Below are positions 1-11,668 of a DNA stretch of 64,000 bases, one piece after another. The notes below the pieces were generated by a model that saw only the letters and a program-made list of their open reading frames with translations, was not told the DNA's origin and searched no databases. Numbering within the stretch: the stretch's first letter is position 1; each line of letters starts with the position of its first letter. The DNA comes from Rana temporaria. Taxonomy: Eukaryota > Chordata > Amphibia > Anura > Ranidae. The position numbers and the translations under genes were made by a program. The stretch covers positions 294,852,434 to 294,916,433 of the forward strand of contig NC_053492.1 of assembly GCF_905171775.1 (NCBI RefSeq), read 5' to 3'.

Positions 1-257
1 GCGCATGCGCCATTCATTTTAAGTACTTGTCTGTCACTCGGCACATCATTAGCATGGGGCCACGCCTCATTATCATGGCTCACGCCCACTTCCACCTACG
101 CTGGCTTACGCCGAGGAAACCCAGCGTAGATTTGACAGCGAGTGGGAGCGGAGTGCTTTGTGAATACTGTGCTTGCTGCTCTGCGCTACGCCGGCGTAGC
201 CTAAAAAATATACGCTACGCCGGCATAAATATGCGCCAATGTATGTGAATCCGGGCC
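1..257. mobile_element. MITE right part, GGGCCxGATTCAC family (truncated by window edge)
   Basis: The segment ends with GTGAATCCGGGCC, the complement of the left terminus (GGCCCGGATTCAC) of the element at 44139. Its interior (cacgcctcat, cacgcccacttccacctacg, cttacgcc.aggaaacccag) matches 44650-44825. No coding capacity is seen; the short frame here is a by-product. It is a non-autonomous DNA element whose left half lies outside the window. Confidence 0.7.
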
Positions 258-1920
258 ATAGTTACACAACCTGGTCACATTGCTATAATCTTTTTATATG
301 AACTATAAACTGAAGGACTTTTGAATAAATGGTTATGGCACAAATAATTTGAGTTTCCATTATTTCTAATGGGGAAATTTGCTTTGGATTACAAGCATGC
401 TTCTGGAATGAATTATACTCGCAATCCAAGGTTTTACTGTATATGGAAAAGAAGAAATTTGAGCCAGTCATTCTACTAAAATTCCTAGGTGTAAACAGTT
501 TAACATAAATATATTGTTCTCTGCAGGAGATAATAGCTTTTTTCAGGCATGACATGCACGTGAAGGTACAACTTTTGACTGGCTATTCATGGCTTAATTG
601 CTTCAGTTTTATAACAACTAATTTCATAATCTTGGATGCCTACATTACAAAATGACTTGATAAGAGTAAAATTAAGTCCGAAAGAAATAAGATGGAATCT
701 CCCCAGAACTACTGATGTAACAAAATAAATCTTATGCTTGTACTTGCTGATTAAACATGTTCCAGACTTCTTAGAAAATAAATCTTTATCAGTGTTGGTA
801 CAACATGCCAAAGTCAAAGGGTCAATTATTAGCCAACTCTGACGTGACATGGCATAAACTAGATTTCGTTGATAGCCCTATATTCTGACCCACATTTTAG
901 ACAGAATTCACTTACTTGTGTTCTTTAATGACATCATGAACTTTATCTTCATAAATCATGGACAATGACCCCTGCGTGACATCTGTGTTCCGTTCTGGAG
1001 AGATTTTCCGTCAAGAGAACTCCAGAAAGTAAAATTATAACATCATAATGATTAATATGCTAAATGCAATTATATAATTTTCTAACCAAAATGTTAGAGA
1101 AGTTTAGCTTACCTTGATCCATGTGATGTTTGCAATATGATTGCAGTAACTAGTTCCTTTGTTGGAAGAGTTGCCAGTAGTCTTGGGGATTTTTAACACA
1201 TTATAACTAACCTTGTTGGCCTTTTTGTTCCAAATGAACCCATGAGAGGCCTCGGGCCTACACATGTCTGTACTTTAACATGTATACTTATAAGCTTAAT
1301 GTATGACAATGCTAGTCCCAACCTTGACATCAAGAAAAATAGCTATAACAAAGCACTCATACTTTTAATTGTCTAACTTCTATATTTTATGAGCTATAGA
1401 GCTTTTTGCCCTACAATGCATAATAAAAGATTTAGTTGGTTATTTACAGTACCAACAGCAAATGTAGTGCAAATTCCTATAAGCCTTTAAGTTCCAATTA
1501 CTCAAATACTACACAGCACTTAATATAAACATGACTGTAGCTTTAATGATACATTTTATAATGCATTTTGTGTGTTTGATTTAACATTGATTCTTTTTAT
1601 TTTTTTAAAAACTCAGAATAGCTGAGTAATCAGGCATGTGTCCAACTTTGACCAGCACAGTTTATCACCAGGAGACGACCTAGCTCTAGTTATATTCCAA
1701 AATAAAATGGAAAAACAGGACAACTGCTGTTTTAAACAACATGGAAATTTGTACACAGTGGTCAAACAAGTCAGAAACCAAAGCCTGGAAATGTTAGTAA
1801 TGTGTAGCTAAAAACAGCCTTCAAAAGGAAATTGTCTAAACCACAAATTCACCAACTGCAAGTGGTTAACTATTACATAATTTATGTTTTATTTGTTTTT
1901 TTTTCAACTATCTAGTCCAA
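258..1920. other. Unannotated AT-rich DNA
   Basis: I see no gene, RNA or clear repeat end here. The open frames at 283-555 and 587-850 (-) are short, low-complexity and resemble no family. No splice-bounded exon could be supported. Confidence 0.5.
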
Positions 1921-1923
1921 TGG

Positions 1924-1926
<3 letters not shown>

Positions 1927-1965
<39 letters not shown>
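1927..1965. repeat. (AT)n microsatellite
   Basis: An uninterrupted AT dinucleotide run, followed by a short CA-rich tail (cacacacacc) near 1981. Confidence 0.95.
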
Positions 1966-1970
<5 letters not shown>

Positions 1971-2010
1971 TATATACACTCACACACACCAGGAATAGAA
2001 TAAAATTAAA

Positions 2011-2300
2011 GTGGGTTCCCCCTCTTTATGTTACAGTTCCCCCCTTTATGTCACAACCCCCCCCCTTTATGTTACAGCTCTCCTTTCCCATCAGAGTCAC
2101 CTTCCCTTTGTTCCCGCCTCACCCTTAGCAATGTCTGCAGCCCCCCTCAGAGCACTGTCCTCTCCCCAATCTCCCCTTTCATGGCAGTGTCCTCACCCCT
2201 CTATTCACCCCCCTTTGGAGCAGTGTCCTCATCGTTCCCCTTTTCTCTTTCACGGCAGCTTTTCTACCTCACATACATTCTTACAGCCCTACCTTATATA
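2011..2300. repeat. Pyrimidine-rich imperfect tandem repeat
   Basis: Repeated blocks of 'cccctttatgtyacag' and 'cagtgtcctc.cc' in a strongly C/T-biased strand. The two frames open through it are rich in Ser, Pro and Leu because of composition, not because they encode a protein. Confidence 0.55.
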
Positions 2301-2399
2301 GGGCAGGTCTAGACAGTGGGTGCGAGCTACCCAAGCTGGTGATTGGTTGCTAGGACCGCCCAGCAACCTAGCAACAAATCACCCACTTGCAGCTCCTGC

Positions 2400-3053
2400 C
2401 AGGGCCAATCCTAGGGTCACAGGCACCTGGGTGCAGAAATATTTCTGGCGCCCCCACATAGGCATTGTCATTTTTCTAACTCCTACTCTTTACATCTCAT
2501 TATACATTACATCTGAAGATGGACTAGGCGCAGGAATGGGCAGGGGCTGTGTATCATATGCAATCTATCATGCCATAAAACATCTAAGCATGGGGCAGCC
2601 CAGAGCACGTGTAAAGGGATGCTGGGAATGCCAACCCCCAGCACACAGCACACTGAACACTGTGACTTACCTCCATTCTTTCTCTCTGTGCAGCCTGAGA
2701 TAGAGATGGGAGTGGAAGGCATTCCAACTGGAGTTGGTGGAGATCCAAGATCCAAGACTCCCAGTGTTAGGAATTCATTCCTGCACATCAGCACTCAGCA
2801 GCCACTGAAAACTAGAACTCTCATGTCAGGAAGAGGAGTGGCCCCTCCCCCGAGCACTGCCAGGCTGGAGGGGCTGCCCTATGCTCACAAATCAGTTCTG
2901 GACGGACACACACCTATGCTCAGAACACTAGTTCTGGACGGACACAAACAAGGAGAGAAGGAGGGAGGGGAGAACACCGGCATTTCGGCGCCCCCACCTC
3001 TGCAGGCGCCTGGGTGCAATGCACCCTGTGCACCCTGCCTAGGATCGGCCCTG
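2400..3053. mobile_element. Non-autonomous hAT-like element, 8-bp TSD
   Basis: The termini are CAGGGCCAATCCTAGG on the left and, inverted, CAGGGCCGATCCTAGG on the right. They are flanked by an identical 8-bp direct repeat gctcctgc at 2392-2399 and 3054-3061. CAGGG ends plus an 8-bp TSD are the hAT hallmark. Sub-terminal 'ggcgcccccac' and 'gcaccYgggtgca' blocks are also inverted. No transposase is encoded; the 162-aa frame inside has no recognisable domain. Confidence 0.85.
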
Positions 3054-3673
3054 GCTCCTGCACTCCATCCAGACCTGTCACTCCTTCTTTCCTCTGCCCT
3101 ACTGTGAGGATGATAGTGTGGCGGCTGGGAAAATAAATAGCTGTGGAAACTACAGGGTGGCTAGACAAAAGAGAAAGAGAGAGGGAAAAGGCCCCTAAGT
3201 GGCATGACTGTCAATCAGTCCGCGGTCCGCAATTTAGTAATGCCCGATCTAAACCTCGCTGCAGTGCACCAGCCCATTCCACTACCTGTCTGTAATCTGC
3301 TTGCAGGAGTTTACAAACACAACAACTGCAAATTCCTTGCTACCTCTCATTTACAAAAAGACTAAAAATAAAAACAGTGCTCTTAATTTTTACAGCATAG
3401 CCTTCATCAAGTAAACTCCCAGTAAACATGTGTGGAGCTCTCTGGATTATAACTACAGTGAATTCAGATTATGGAGTGAACTTTCTGATTTTAGCAGAGC
3501 CAGTGTTAGTTCACTGACTGGTTTGAGTTTGCTTCCAAGAATTTCCTTTTTTTAAATACAATTGTTGGTGACAGTGAAACTTTACAGTATACAGTATGTA
3601 TTGCAGTAAAGACTTGTACTGTGCTAGCCATTGATACTAAAGGAGAAAAAATGCATTACATACACATACAATA

Positions 3674-4191
3674 TACCGTATTTATCGGCATATACCGCGC
3701 ACTTTTTTGCCCTGAAATTCAGGGCAAAATCGTGGGTGCGCGATATACGCCGATACCCGCTTCCCGCGCCGAGTTTGAACTACTGCGCCGGCATATACCG
3801 AGCGCAGTACACTCGTGTATAGTCAGGCAGGCTCAGCTCCTCTCGCAGTCACGTCCTGGACGTACAGGACGCACAGGACGTGAACGCGAGAGGAGCCGAG
3901 CCTGCCCGACTATACACAAGTGTACTGCGCTCGGTATATGCCGGCGCAGTAGTTCAAACTCAGCGCGGAAAGCGGGGATTGAGCGGGGAGGACACAGCAG
4001 AAGGACGCCGGACCCGACGAGGAGGACACCACCGAAGCCGCAGATGGACGCCGGACCCGACAAAGCCGCCAATGGACGCCGCGCAAGACACAAAAACTGT
4101 AAGTACTAAAAAATTTTTTTTTACAGGAATGCGGGTCCACTTTAGGGGTGCACGCTATACGCCGGAGCGCGCAATACCCTGATAAATACAT
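3674..4191. mobile_element. TIR element with an internal long hairpin (TACCGTATTTATCGGC family)
   Basis: The left end TACCGTATTTATCGGC is inverted at the right end (gcaataccctgataaata). Inside, about 80-bp arms (3766-3846 and 3886-3968) are near-perfect inverted copies around a loop with gtcctggacg/acaggacgt repeats. The frames on both strands in this block are mirror images produced by the hairpin. No transposase is present, and the superfamily is not certain. Confidence 0.65.
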
Positions 4192-4672
4192 CTTGCGAAA
4201 TCGTGTTTCTCAACTACTGGACCAAAATGTTGGCATAAAAAGTTAAAGTTAAAGTTAAACGTTGTTTTAATTGTTTCTCTTACCGTCTGAAGAAATGTTA
4301 AAACACATGGTAAAATTAACCCTTCCTTAGTCTACAAAAAAAAACAAAGGTTAGAGTTACATGGTCTTTGCAAAACCAATGCTGAAAAAAAAAATAGTAC
4401 CAGAAATGTGTTGAGTATTTCTTGGGCTAAAATAATCGTATGCAATATATCAGCGCTAGATTGTGGCCATATATTACACCACTTGTTTTCCTGTTACAAA
4501 GTACAAGGGTAAAGAAATACCAGATTAACAAGTCACTGTAATGATCATATTTACTAATGATAAAACACTCAACACCTGTATCCTGTGATTTAAGGTCCCA
4601 TATAAAATATACTGTACTGTATAATGTCACAGCACAGAAATTCAGTTACACGTAGTCATCCTATAACAGCAA

Positions 4673-4760
4673 CAGGGCCACCATTAGGGGGGTACAGGCA
4701 GTACACCTGTAAGGGGCCCGGATGGCAACCCCCTTATTTTTTCTTTTTTTTAATATATAA
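4673..4760. mobile_element. hAT-like left terminus (CAGGGCCACCATTAGG)
   Basis: A CAGGGCC start followed by gggggtacaggcagtac. The matching right end was not found. A TTAA-family repeat occupies the sequence immediately downstream, so the element is probably interrupted. Confidence 0.4.
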
Positions 4761-4799
4761 AAAAAAATGTAAACTTTTTTTTTTCTATTTTCCTAGTTT

Positions 4800-5493
4800 A
4801 TCCTAGTTCTCTCAGGGGAGAGGAGACTGATCGTGTGTTCATACAAAGTATGAACACCGATCTGTCATCTCTCCTAGTCAGTCCCACCCCCCTACAGTTA
4901 GTACACACACTAGTGTACACAGTTAACCCCTTGATCGCCCCCTAGTGTTAACCCCTTTACTGCCAGTGACATTTATACAGTAATCAGTGAATTTTTATCC
5001 CAAAAATGTGTCAAAAGTGTCTGATCTGTTCATCGTAATATCGCAGTCCCGATGCAAATCACTGATCACCACAATTACTAGTAAAAAAATAATAATATTA
5101 AAAATGCCATAAAGCTATCCCCTATTTTGTAGACGCTATAACTTTTTTGCAAACCAATCAATATATGCTTATGCAATTTTTTTTACCACAAATATGTAGA
5201 AGAATACATATCGGCCTAAAGTAAGAAAAAATTTGTTTTGTTTATTAAAAAAATTGGTATATTTATTATAGCAAAAAGTAAAAGATATTGTGTTTTTTAT
5301 TCAAAATTGTCGGTCTTTTTTTGTTTATAGCGCAAAAAATAAAAACCGCAGAGGTAATCAAATACCACCAAAAGAAAGCTCTATTTGTGGGAAAAAAGAT
5401 TGTGTTTGGGTACAGCGTCACACGACAGCGCAATTTTCAGTTAAAGTGGCGCTGTGCCGAATCGCAAAAAATGGCCTGGGCTGAAGTGGTTAA
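4800..5493 (+). mobile_element. TTAA family A repeat (left end unclear)
   Basis: Shares long blocks with the complete copy at 15748-16741: the 'ttaaccccttgatcgcccc' region, 'caaaaatgtgtcaaaa', 'atatcggcctaaa', 'gcgcaaaaaataaaaaccgc' and 'ccaccaaaagaaagctct'. It ends with aagtggTTAA at 5490-5493. The short frames here are repeat-derived. Confidence 0.7.
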
Positions 5494-6250
5494 AGGCATC
5501 TCCCAAACATGTATTTAAAACGGTTGGTGTTTTTTACTTGTCGCCCTTGAAGTTGCATAAAAGGGAAGTGTCACATGTTCCACGCATTTTTAGGGTGTAA
5601 CATGTTCCCGCTCCTGCAGCCGCTCAGCGATCCGCTGCATCTGTGTGACAGCAGTACAGGGAGTAGTTCCCCATAGCAGCTGTCAGTTTTTGAAAAGAGC
5701 ACGCCATGCGGGGCTCCCCCCACACTGTCGTGTCATTTATTCACATTATGGGAATGAATGAAATACAAGTACCAACAACCTTTGTGGCTGATGGCTTGAA
5801 GTTCTCAATGAACTACCACAGAGGTGTTGAACCCTCTGGTAGTTCAATATGATACTGCCTGCCCACATGGTGCAATGCTTTCTAGGCTCCTAAAAAAATA
5901 AAGTAAATCCACAATAATTTTTAGCTGCAAAAAAATTTGCATTTATTATTATTTTTAAAGATGAACTTATCCTTTAAAAGGAAGACCCTATTGTACATTA
6001 TTTTTCAATGCTTTGCTTTGCAAAGGCATGACTGTGCTTATGCTGTTTTTTTGCAACCCCCTCTACATTAGCCTTGAAAATAGCCAGAATTGGTTTTCAA
6101 GATTTGCCCTTATAGACTTTAAATGGGTTTTATATTCGCAATTTTCAGGCTTCACAATGGATTATAAAAACACTCTGCAATCTGAACCCAGACACATTTG
6201 CTCATCTCTATTAGTGAATTATATTGTCAAATAGCAAACAATGCATAGTA
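5494..6250. other. Unannotated sequence between repeats
   Basis: No gene or clear element ends seen. It contains an imperfect AT-rich stretch near 5885-5970. The frame at 6013-6234 has no family resemblance. Confidence 0.4.
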
Positions 6251-6257
6251 ATAAAAT

Positions 6258-7562
6258 AACTAAGAGCCGGCGACCTGGAAGCGACCTGAGCCCGCACCAC
6301 AGCACAACATGGGGCGACTTACAAGGCGACTTCAAGTCGCCTCCATGGCAGGAGGCTTTCCAGTGGCCAATCAAACTTGAATCAGCTCTTTGGGAGGGAG
6401 GGGGGAAGGGAGGGGTTTGCCCTAAAAAATATTTTCACTTCTTGAAAAGACACTGCAGTAAAGACAGTGATCCGACTTCTGATGCGATTTCCATTGAAAT
6501 CAATGGATACAAGTCGCCTAGAAGTCGGATTGAAGTAGTACAGGAACCTTTTCTGAAGTTGGAGCGACTTCAGTAGTGTACATTAACCTCCCTGGCGGTA
6601 AACCCGAGCGTGACTCGGGGTTGGTTTTCAATGCTAAAATCGGTATCCCCGAGTCACGCTCGGGGTGGACGTGCAGCGGCGCGGCTTACCTTTCGCTGGA
6701 TCCACAGGCAAATTACTTACCTTGTCCCTGGATCCAGCGATGCCACCCCGCTGTGTGAGCGAGCGGGACCTCCTCGCTCGATTCACAGTCCCCGTGTGCC
6801 GCCGATCTCCGTTCCCTGCGACGTTACGACGCACGGGGACGGAGAACGGCGCCAAATTCAAAAAAGTAAACAAACACTTTACATACAGTATACTGTAATC
6901 TTATAGATTACAGTACTGTATGTAAAAAATACACACCCCCCTTGTCCCTAGTGGTCTGCCCAGTGCCCTACATGTACTTTTATAAAAATAAAAAATGTAA
7001 TTTCTGCCTAAAAACTGTAGATTGTGCAAAAGTGTCCCTTTATGTCAAAAATGGTTTTAGATCAGCTAGAAAACAGCGATAATAAATTATAATCACTTGC
7101 AGAATTGTGCGATAGCGATTTGTGGGGAAATTCGTCATAAAAAAAAAATAATAATGACAGCGACAATTCTGCAACTGAGCAAATTTCAGTGATTTTGAGT
7201 TGATTACATTATTGAATAATTTTTATTATAATTATATTATTATTTGTTATAATTATTTATAATTATCTATTATATTATAATTTATAATTTTGTTTAAAAA
7301 AAAAAATCATACCCGGGATGCCTACTAGACTCTTGCTTGGTCAGATTTAAGTGAGTTATTGCTAAGAATTACAGGCCTACAGTATAAAACGCCAAATTTC
7401 CTTGCAAAATAATTGTACCGCTTTCGGTACGTAATTCCAGACAGAATCATACCGCCAGGGAGGTTAAGACGGCTCCATTCACTGCCATTGATTTTCTCGA
7501 CCGCGCGACTTGGGGCAACTTGAAGTCGGATCCCAGGTCGCCCCTGTGTGAACCGGCTCTTA
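6258..7562. mobile_element. MITE with 'TAAGAGCCGG' ends, split by a TTAA element
   Basis: The left end taagagccggcgacc and the right end gaaccggctcttac are inverted. Both halves are rich in 'cgacttcaagtcgcc'-type palindromic motifs. The 885-bp element at 6583-7467 sits between the halves. Without it the outer element would be about 420 bp. Confidence 0.65.
6583..7467. mobile_element. TTAA family B element (copy 1), 18-bp perfect TIRs
   Basis: Bounded by TTAA at 6583-6586 and 7464-7467. The perfect inverted termini are TTAACCTCCCTGGCGGTA and TACCGCCAGGGAGGTTAA. TTAA target specificity suggests a piggyBac-type non-autonomous element. The interior holds 'ccccgagtcacgctcgggg' palindromes, a hairpin around 6880-6925 and an AT-rich stretch near 7200-7290. 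A second copy lies at 25882-26782. No transposase is present. Confidence 0.85.
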
Positions 7563-7861
7563 CACATTGTGATTTTGTGAAGGATTCTAAAATATAAAAA
7601 ATATAAAACAACATATGATGCTACTTTTTCTGTTATGCCTTTCTTTCTTATAATATCAACATCATCTAATTCACAATGGTATCCAGAAACTTATAATAAG
7701 AAGGGAATGACTTTCTCTAAAACTGCCCTAATTGTTTCCGTAAAACGTAATGAATAGATTTGCTATGGTAGATAAAAAAGTGCACTAAAAAGGCTGGAAT
7801 ATTTTCCTAGAAGAAAAACTCTTTAAGTTCCCTCCAGTGCTGGTTGCATAATCCAGAATCA

Positions 7862-8208
7862 TTAAAGTGGTTGTAAACCTCAGACATGAAATAAGACAAA
7901 GCATATCCCTCTGTAGTGTGTACTTGTCTCAATCCAGAGCACTAAGTGTCATTTCTGTCTGCTGCCTTGTTCCTCTGCTACCTCCATGAGTCACTTCTGA
8001 CAAGTTTTGCTGATACCAAAAGGTTAAAGGGTGACAAGGGGGGATGCTCCAGCTGATTGACAGCCCCAACTCTTGTCCTGTGTGTTCTGTGAAGGGGAGG
8101 TCCTTCCCTCCAATCAGCTGTCAGAGCTCTCCTCACTGAGCTCTGCTGTATGTAATTACAGCCCTCAGCTCCCTGTTTTCTGACAGCTTTATACAATTTG
8201 GACTTTAA
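7862..8208. mobile_element. TTAA family C MITE (divergent)
   Basis: Starts TTAAAGTGGTTGTAAACC and ends at a weakly inverted ggactttaaag that overlaps the start of the next MITE. Assigned from its termini only. Confidence 0.45.
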
Positions 8209-8688
8209 AGCGGTGTTCCACCCGGATTATTATTTTTTTTTTAATGTCAGCAGCTACAAACACTGTAGCTGCTGACTTTTAATAAGCACACTTACCTGTC
8301 CAGGGCGCCTCCGATTTCGCCCCCCCCCCGAGGCTGATCCGTCCATGGGATCGGGTGCACCTGCCGCCATTTTAACTAAGGGAAACCAGCAGTGGAGCCT
8401 TCAGGCTTCACCGCCGGTTTCCTACTGCGCATGCAGGAGTCACGCAATGCTTCCTGAATGGCCCGTCATCTTCTGGGACACACACAGGTCACAGAAGGCA
8501 GTGGGCGAGCAGCAGAAAATGATGCCCTGGGCCGCAGTGATGCTTGGGAGGAAGTATAAAAGGTACTTCAATAAAAGGTAGGAAGGAGCAAGAATAAAAA
8601 AATAAAAAAACAATAGCCAAAAACTAGTGGTGGAGGGGTAGGCTTTCCTTTAGGATCTAGTTTAAAAAGTGGGTGGAACTCCACTTTA
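8204..8688. mobile_element. MITE with TTAAAGCGGTGTTCCACC ends
   Basis: The left terminus aaagcggtgttccaccc is inverted at the right as gggtggaactccacttta. A local palindrome 'cagcagctac...gtagctgctg' follows the left end. The 78-aa frame inside shows no known domain. Confidence 0.65.
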
Positions 8689-8701
8689 CAGGGATGTAGA
8701 T

Positions 8702-8884
8702 CAGTGGTCATCAACCCTGCCCTCAGGGCCCACTAACAGGTCAGATTTGATGTATTACCTTGGGGAGATGCAGACTAGAATACTGCAATCACTGAGCAGA
8801 AAATGATATCACATGTGATGTATTTCAGTTATCTTGCAAACCGGGCCTGTTAGTGGGCCCTGAGGATAGGGTTGATGACCACTG
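8702..8884. mobile_element. Short hAT MITE with perfect 8-bp TSD
   Basis: Starts CAGTGGTCATCAACCCTG and ends with its inverse, GACCACTG. Inverted similarity extends about 40 bp through 'cagggcccactaacagg'. It is flanked by identical atgtagat at 8694-8701 and 8885-8892. It is 183 bp and non-coding. Confidence 0.92.
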
Positions 8885-8935
8885 ATGTAGATAAACAGGT
8901 ACCACTTATGTAGGAGGATTTGCTTAATCTCTATT

Positions 8936-9106
8936 AGGTAGATTCAGGTACATTGGACTAACTTTAGGGCGGCGTAGCCGAAAAATTGCAAGCTATGTTT
9001 AAGCGTATCTCTGTTTGAGCATACGCTTAAACAAACGCCGGCGTAGATTCAGATTTAGGCCGGCTTATCTACTGATAAGCCGGCCTAACTCTTTGTGAAT
9101 CTACCT
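8936..9106. mobile_element. Short MITE (AGGTAGATTCA ends)
   Basis: The ends AGGTAGATTCA and TGAATCTACCT are inverted. The interior has two palindromes ('gtttaagcgtat...atacgcttaaac' and 'ggccggcttatc...gataagccggcc'). Confidence 0.75.
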
Positions 9107-10030
9107 ATATTATGTATCTCCTGAGGCCAGTTACTTCGCTGGGTATATGTAAGGGTTTACAAACAATTTAATTCTCCAGTTCATAACATAACCAAAAATG
9201 TATGTTTCTGTTCCAAGAATTTGGAGAAGTATTTTCTTCTGTAAAGGAAATTAAATTACTATTTTAACCTATCAATTCCCATTTATTAATCCATCCCAAA
9301 AAAACTGCTTAAAGTTTATCTAAAATGATATGATCATTTCCACATTGTATTTCAAAGTGTCTAGCATACTCCTAATAATCTGAGTGAAGTTTGCAAACTA
9401 GAATACCAGTCAAAAGGGAAGCTGCTTTCGCAGGACACACACGGGGTACCAAAAACAACTAGGTTCAATGAAGTAAATACAAAATATCTTTAAAAATGGC
9501 AAATATTGAATGAAAATAGTATAAAAAATTAAGCACATATATAAATACCCTTCTCCCACCAATAAAAAAAAAGATAACGTTGGAACCCTGGTTGAGAAAC
9601 CCTGCTTTAAAGTCATTTTTGCTGTGATATTTGGCAGTCATTTATCTTTGGACAGGTGTGTCACTCTGGTATCCGTCTGTCAAACCTTCAAATCGATGAC
9701 ATCCCTCTCCTAACAGCACAAGTTCCACATCTTTGTAATAATACTTGTCTATTCATAATCCCATTCTGGCTTGCAAATATTTGAGCCAAAGTTATCTCTA
9801 CAAATAATTATGAAAAAGTAAAGTATTCACAGTACATATGACATATGTGCTAACAAGGGATAAGACCATTGTGCTTTGCATGGACATTGTTTTATGTTTG
9901 GAGTGATTGGGAGTTTTTTTGCAGCACATGATGCATATGCTTGTCTATACAGAAAAAAAGTCTCTAAAAATCTGGTGAAATTACCAGAGAAAATAGATAT
10001 ATTTCACTATATAAATCCTGAATAATAAAC
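9107..10030. other. Unannotated sequence
   Basis: AT-rich, with no supported gene. The - strand frame at 9410-9616 (hydrophobic, 68 aa) has no family resemblance and no coding context. Confidence 0.4.
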
Positions 10031-10035
10031 TACAT

Positions 10036-10285
10036 GGGGTGGATTTACTAAACATAATGGGGTGGATTTACTAAAGGCGCATGGACTGAGCACTTTGCAA
10101 GTGCAGATGCTCCAGAGCTTAGTAACTGAGGGGGAGCTCTGCTGACCTCCATCATCCAATCATGTACAAGCAAAAATGCATTTTTTTTTTTTTGCATGTG
10201 ATTGTGTATTTGTAAAGTGGTGCCTTTTTATCTCCTTTACTATGCTCTGGAGCAATTGCACAGTCTATTTGCCCTAAAGTAGAAT
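10036..10285. mobile_element. MITE of the 'GGTGGATTTACTAAA' family
   Basis: Begins with a duplicated 'atggggtggatttactaaa' and ends near 'gtctatttgccctaaag'. An internal inverted 'gcatttttt...tttgcatg' and mirrored 'ctccagagc...gctctggagc' motifs indicate a foldback. Related ends occur at 28804 and 61316. Confidence 0.5.
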
Positions 10286-10336
10286 TATAGGCACACCTTT
10301 TGCCTAGGGATGCCTTTTGTAAGGGAAGGTAGTAAC

Positions 10337-11466
10337 TAGGGATGTCCCGATACCGATACTAGTATCGGTATCGGTACAGATACCAAGCATTTCCAGAGTA
10401 CTTGTACCCGGGGAAAATGCTCCGATGCTTCACCCGATAACTGGGCAGTCAAGTATCCGGTGGTGGGGAGAGTTACAAGTCTTCTCCATGTTGTCTTCTC
10501 CCCCGTGTTGTCTTCTCCCCCGTGTTGTCTTCTCCCCCTGCCGTCTTGTCCCCCGTGCTGTCTTCTCCCCCCGTGCAGTCTTCTCCCCCTCTGTGCCGCT
10601 CTCCCCCGCGCAGTCTTCTCCCCCTCTGTGCCGCTCTCCCCCCGTGATGTCTTCTCCCCCTCTGTGCCGCTCTCCCCCGTGATGTCTTTTCCCCGTCCAT
10701 GCCACTCTCTCCCGTGATGTTATCTCCCCGTCAGTGCCGCTCTCTCCCCGTAATGTCTTCTCCCCGTCCATGCCGCTCTCCCCCCGTGATGTCTTCTCCC
10801 TCGTCCGTGCCGCTCTCCCCCCGCGATGTCTTCTCCCCGTCCGTGCCGCTCTTCCTTCGTGATGTCTTCTCCCCGTCTGTGCCACTCTCCCCTGTGATGT
10901 CTTCTCCCCCTTCGTGCCGTCTTCTCCCCGTCCGTGCTGCTCTCCCCTCGTGATGTCTTCTCCCCCTCCATGCCGTCTTCTCCCCGTCCGTGCCGCTCTC
11001 CCCCCATGATGTCTTCTCCCCCTTGGTGCCGTCTTCTCCCCATCCGTGGCATTCTCCCCCGTGATGTCTTCCCCCCATCCGTGCCGTTCTCCCCTGTGAT
11101 GTCTTCTCCCCATCCATGCCGCTTCCCCTCCGTGCCGCTCTCCCCCTCAATTTGTCAGGATGGAGAGTGGAGGTAGGAGCCGCTAAACCCGGCTCCTACC
11201 TTTTCCGAATGGACAGAGTCAGTGAACACTGACTCTGTCCATTCACATAACTGAGCATCGTAACCTGTGTTTACGATGCTTCAGTTTATGAATGAAGAGG
11301 AGCTTCTGTCCATTTATTTCAGCTGAGGCTGCAGAGAAAGGGACTGGGAAATCTGTGTCCTTAGGGCCTTTCTCTGTCTTAAAGGGGAGATGTCAGAGGT
11401 CTGTTAAGACCCCTAATATCTCACCAAAGCCCCCCCAACAGGGCTAATTTAAAAAAATAAAATGTA

Positions 11467-11497
<31 letters not shown>

Positions 11498-11668
11498 CAC
11501 ACTGACAATCCACTACCCCTCCCTAAAAATAAATAAAAAAAATCACTGTAAAAAAAAAAAAAGTAAAAAAATAAAATAAAAAAAATACTGTCACATGACA
11601 TTAAAAAAAAAGTACCGGTATTCGGTATCGGCGAGTACTTGAAAAAAAGTGGTATCGGGACAACCCTA
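10337..11668. mobile_element. hAT-like element carrying a minisatellite, perfect 8-bp TSD
   Basis: The termini TAGGGATGTCCCGATACC and the inverse GGTATCGGGACAACCCTA are flanked by identical gtagtaac (10329-10336 and 11669-11676). Just inside the left end is an 'atactagtatcggtatcggt' palindrome. The middle is a 670-bp minisatellite. No transposase frame remains. Confidence 0.9.
10475..11145. repeat. Minisatellite, units of about 18-36 bp (TCTTCTCCCCGTCCGTGCCG-type)
   Basis: Variable units alternate 'gtgatgtcttctcccc', 'gtccgtgccgctctcccc' and truncated forms. The array generates long frames on both strands: a Gly/Arg/Glu-rich 227-aa frame on - and Ser/Pro-rich frames on +. None is a gene. Confidence 0.9.

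Noticed and set aside
2619..3107. 162-aa frame as an exon
   Set aside because: It crosses the right boundary of a hAT element with a proven TSD and resembles no family.
3621..4191. 162-aa frame and opposing frames as a gene
   Set aside because: The frames mirror each other because of the hairpin, and non-ATG starts are needed.
7200..7290. AT-rich 'tataattata' tract as origin or matrix-attachment site
   Set aside because: It is part of a transposable element present in two copies and has no specific signal.
8281..8688. tRNA-derived SINE
   Set aside because: No A/B-box pair was seen; inverted termini fit a DNA MITE better.
10430..11150. Long frames (227, 139 and 110 aa, Gly/Arg/Glu-rich) on the - strand
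   Set aside because: All are translations of the minisatellite in several frames at once; the composition follows the repeat unit and no start or splice context supports them.
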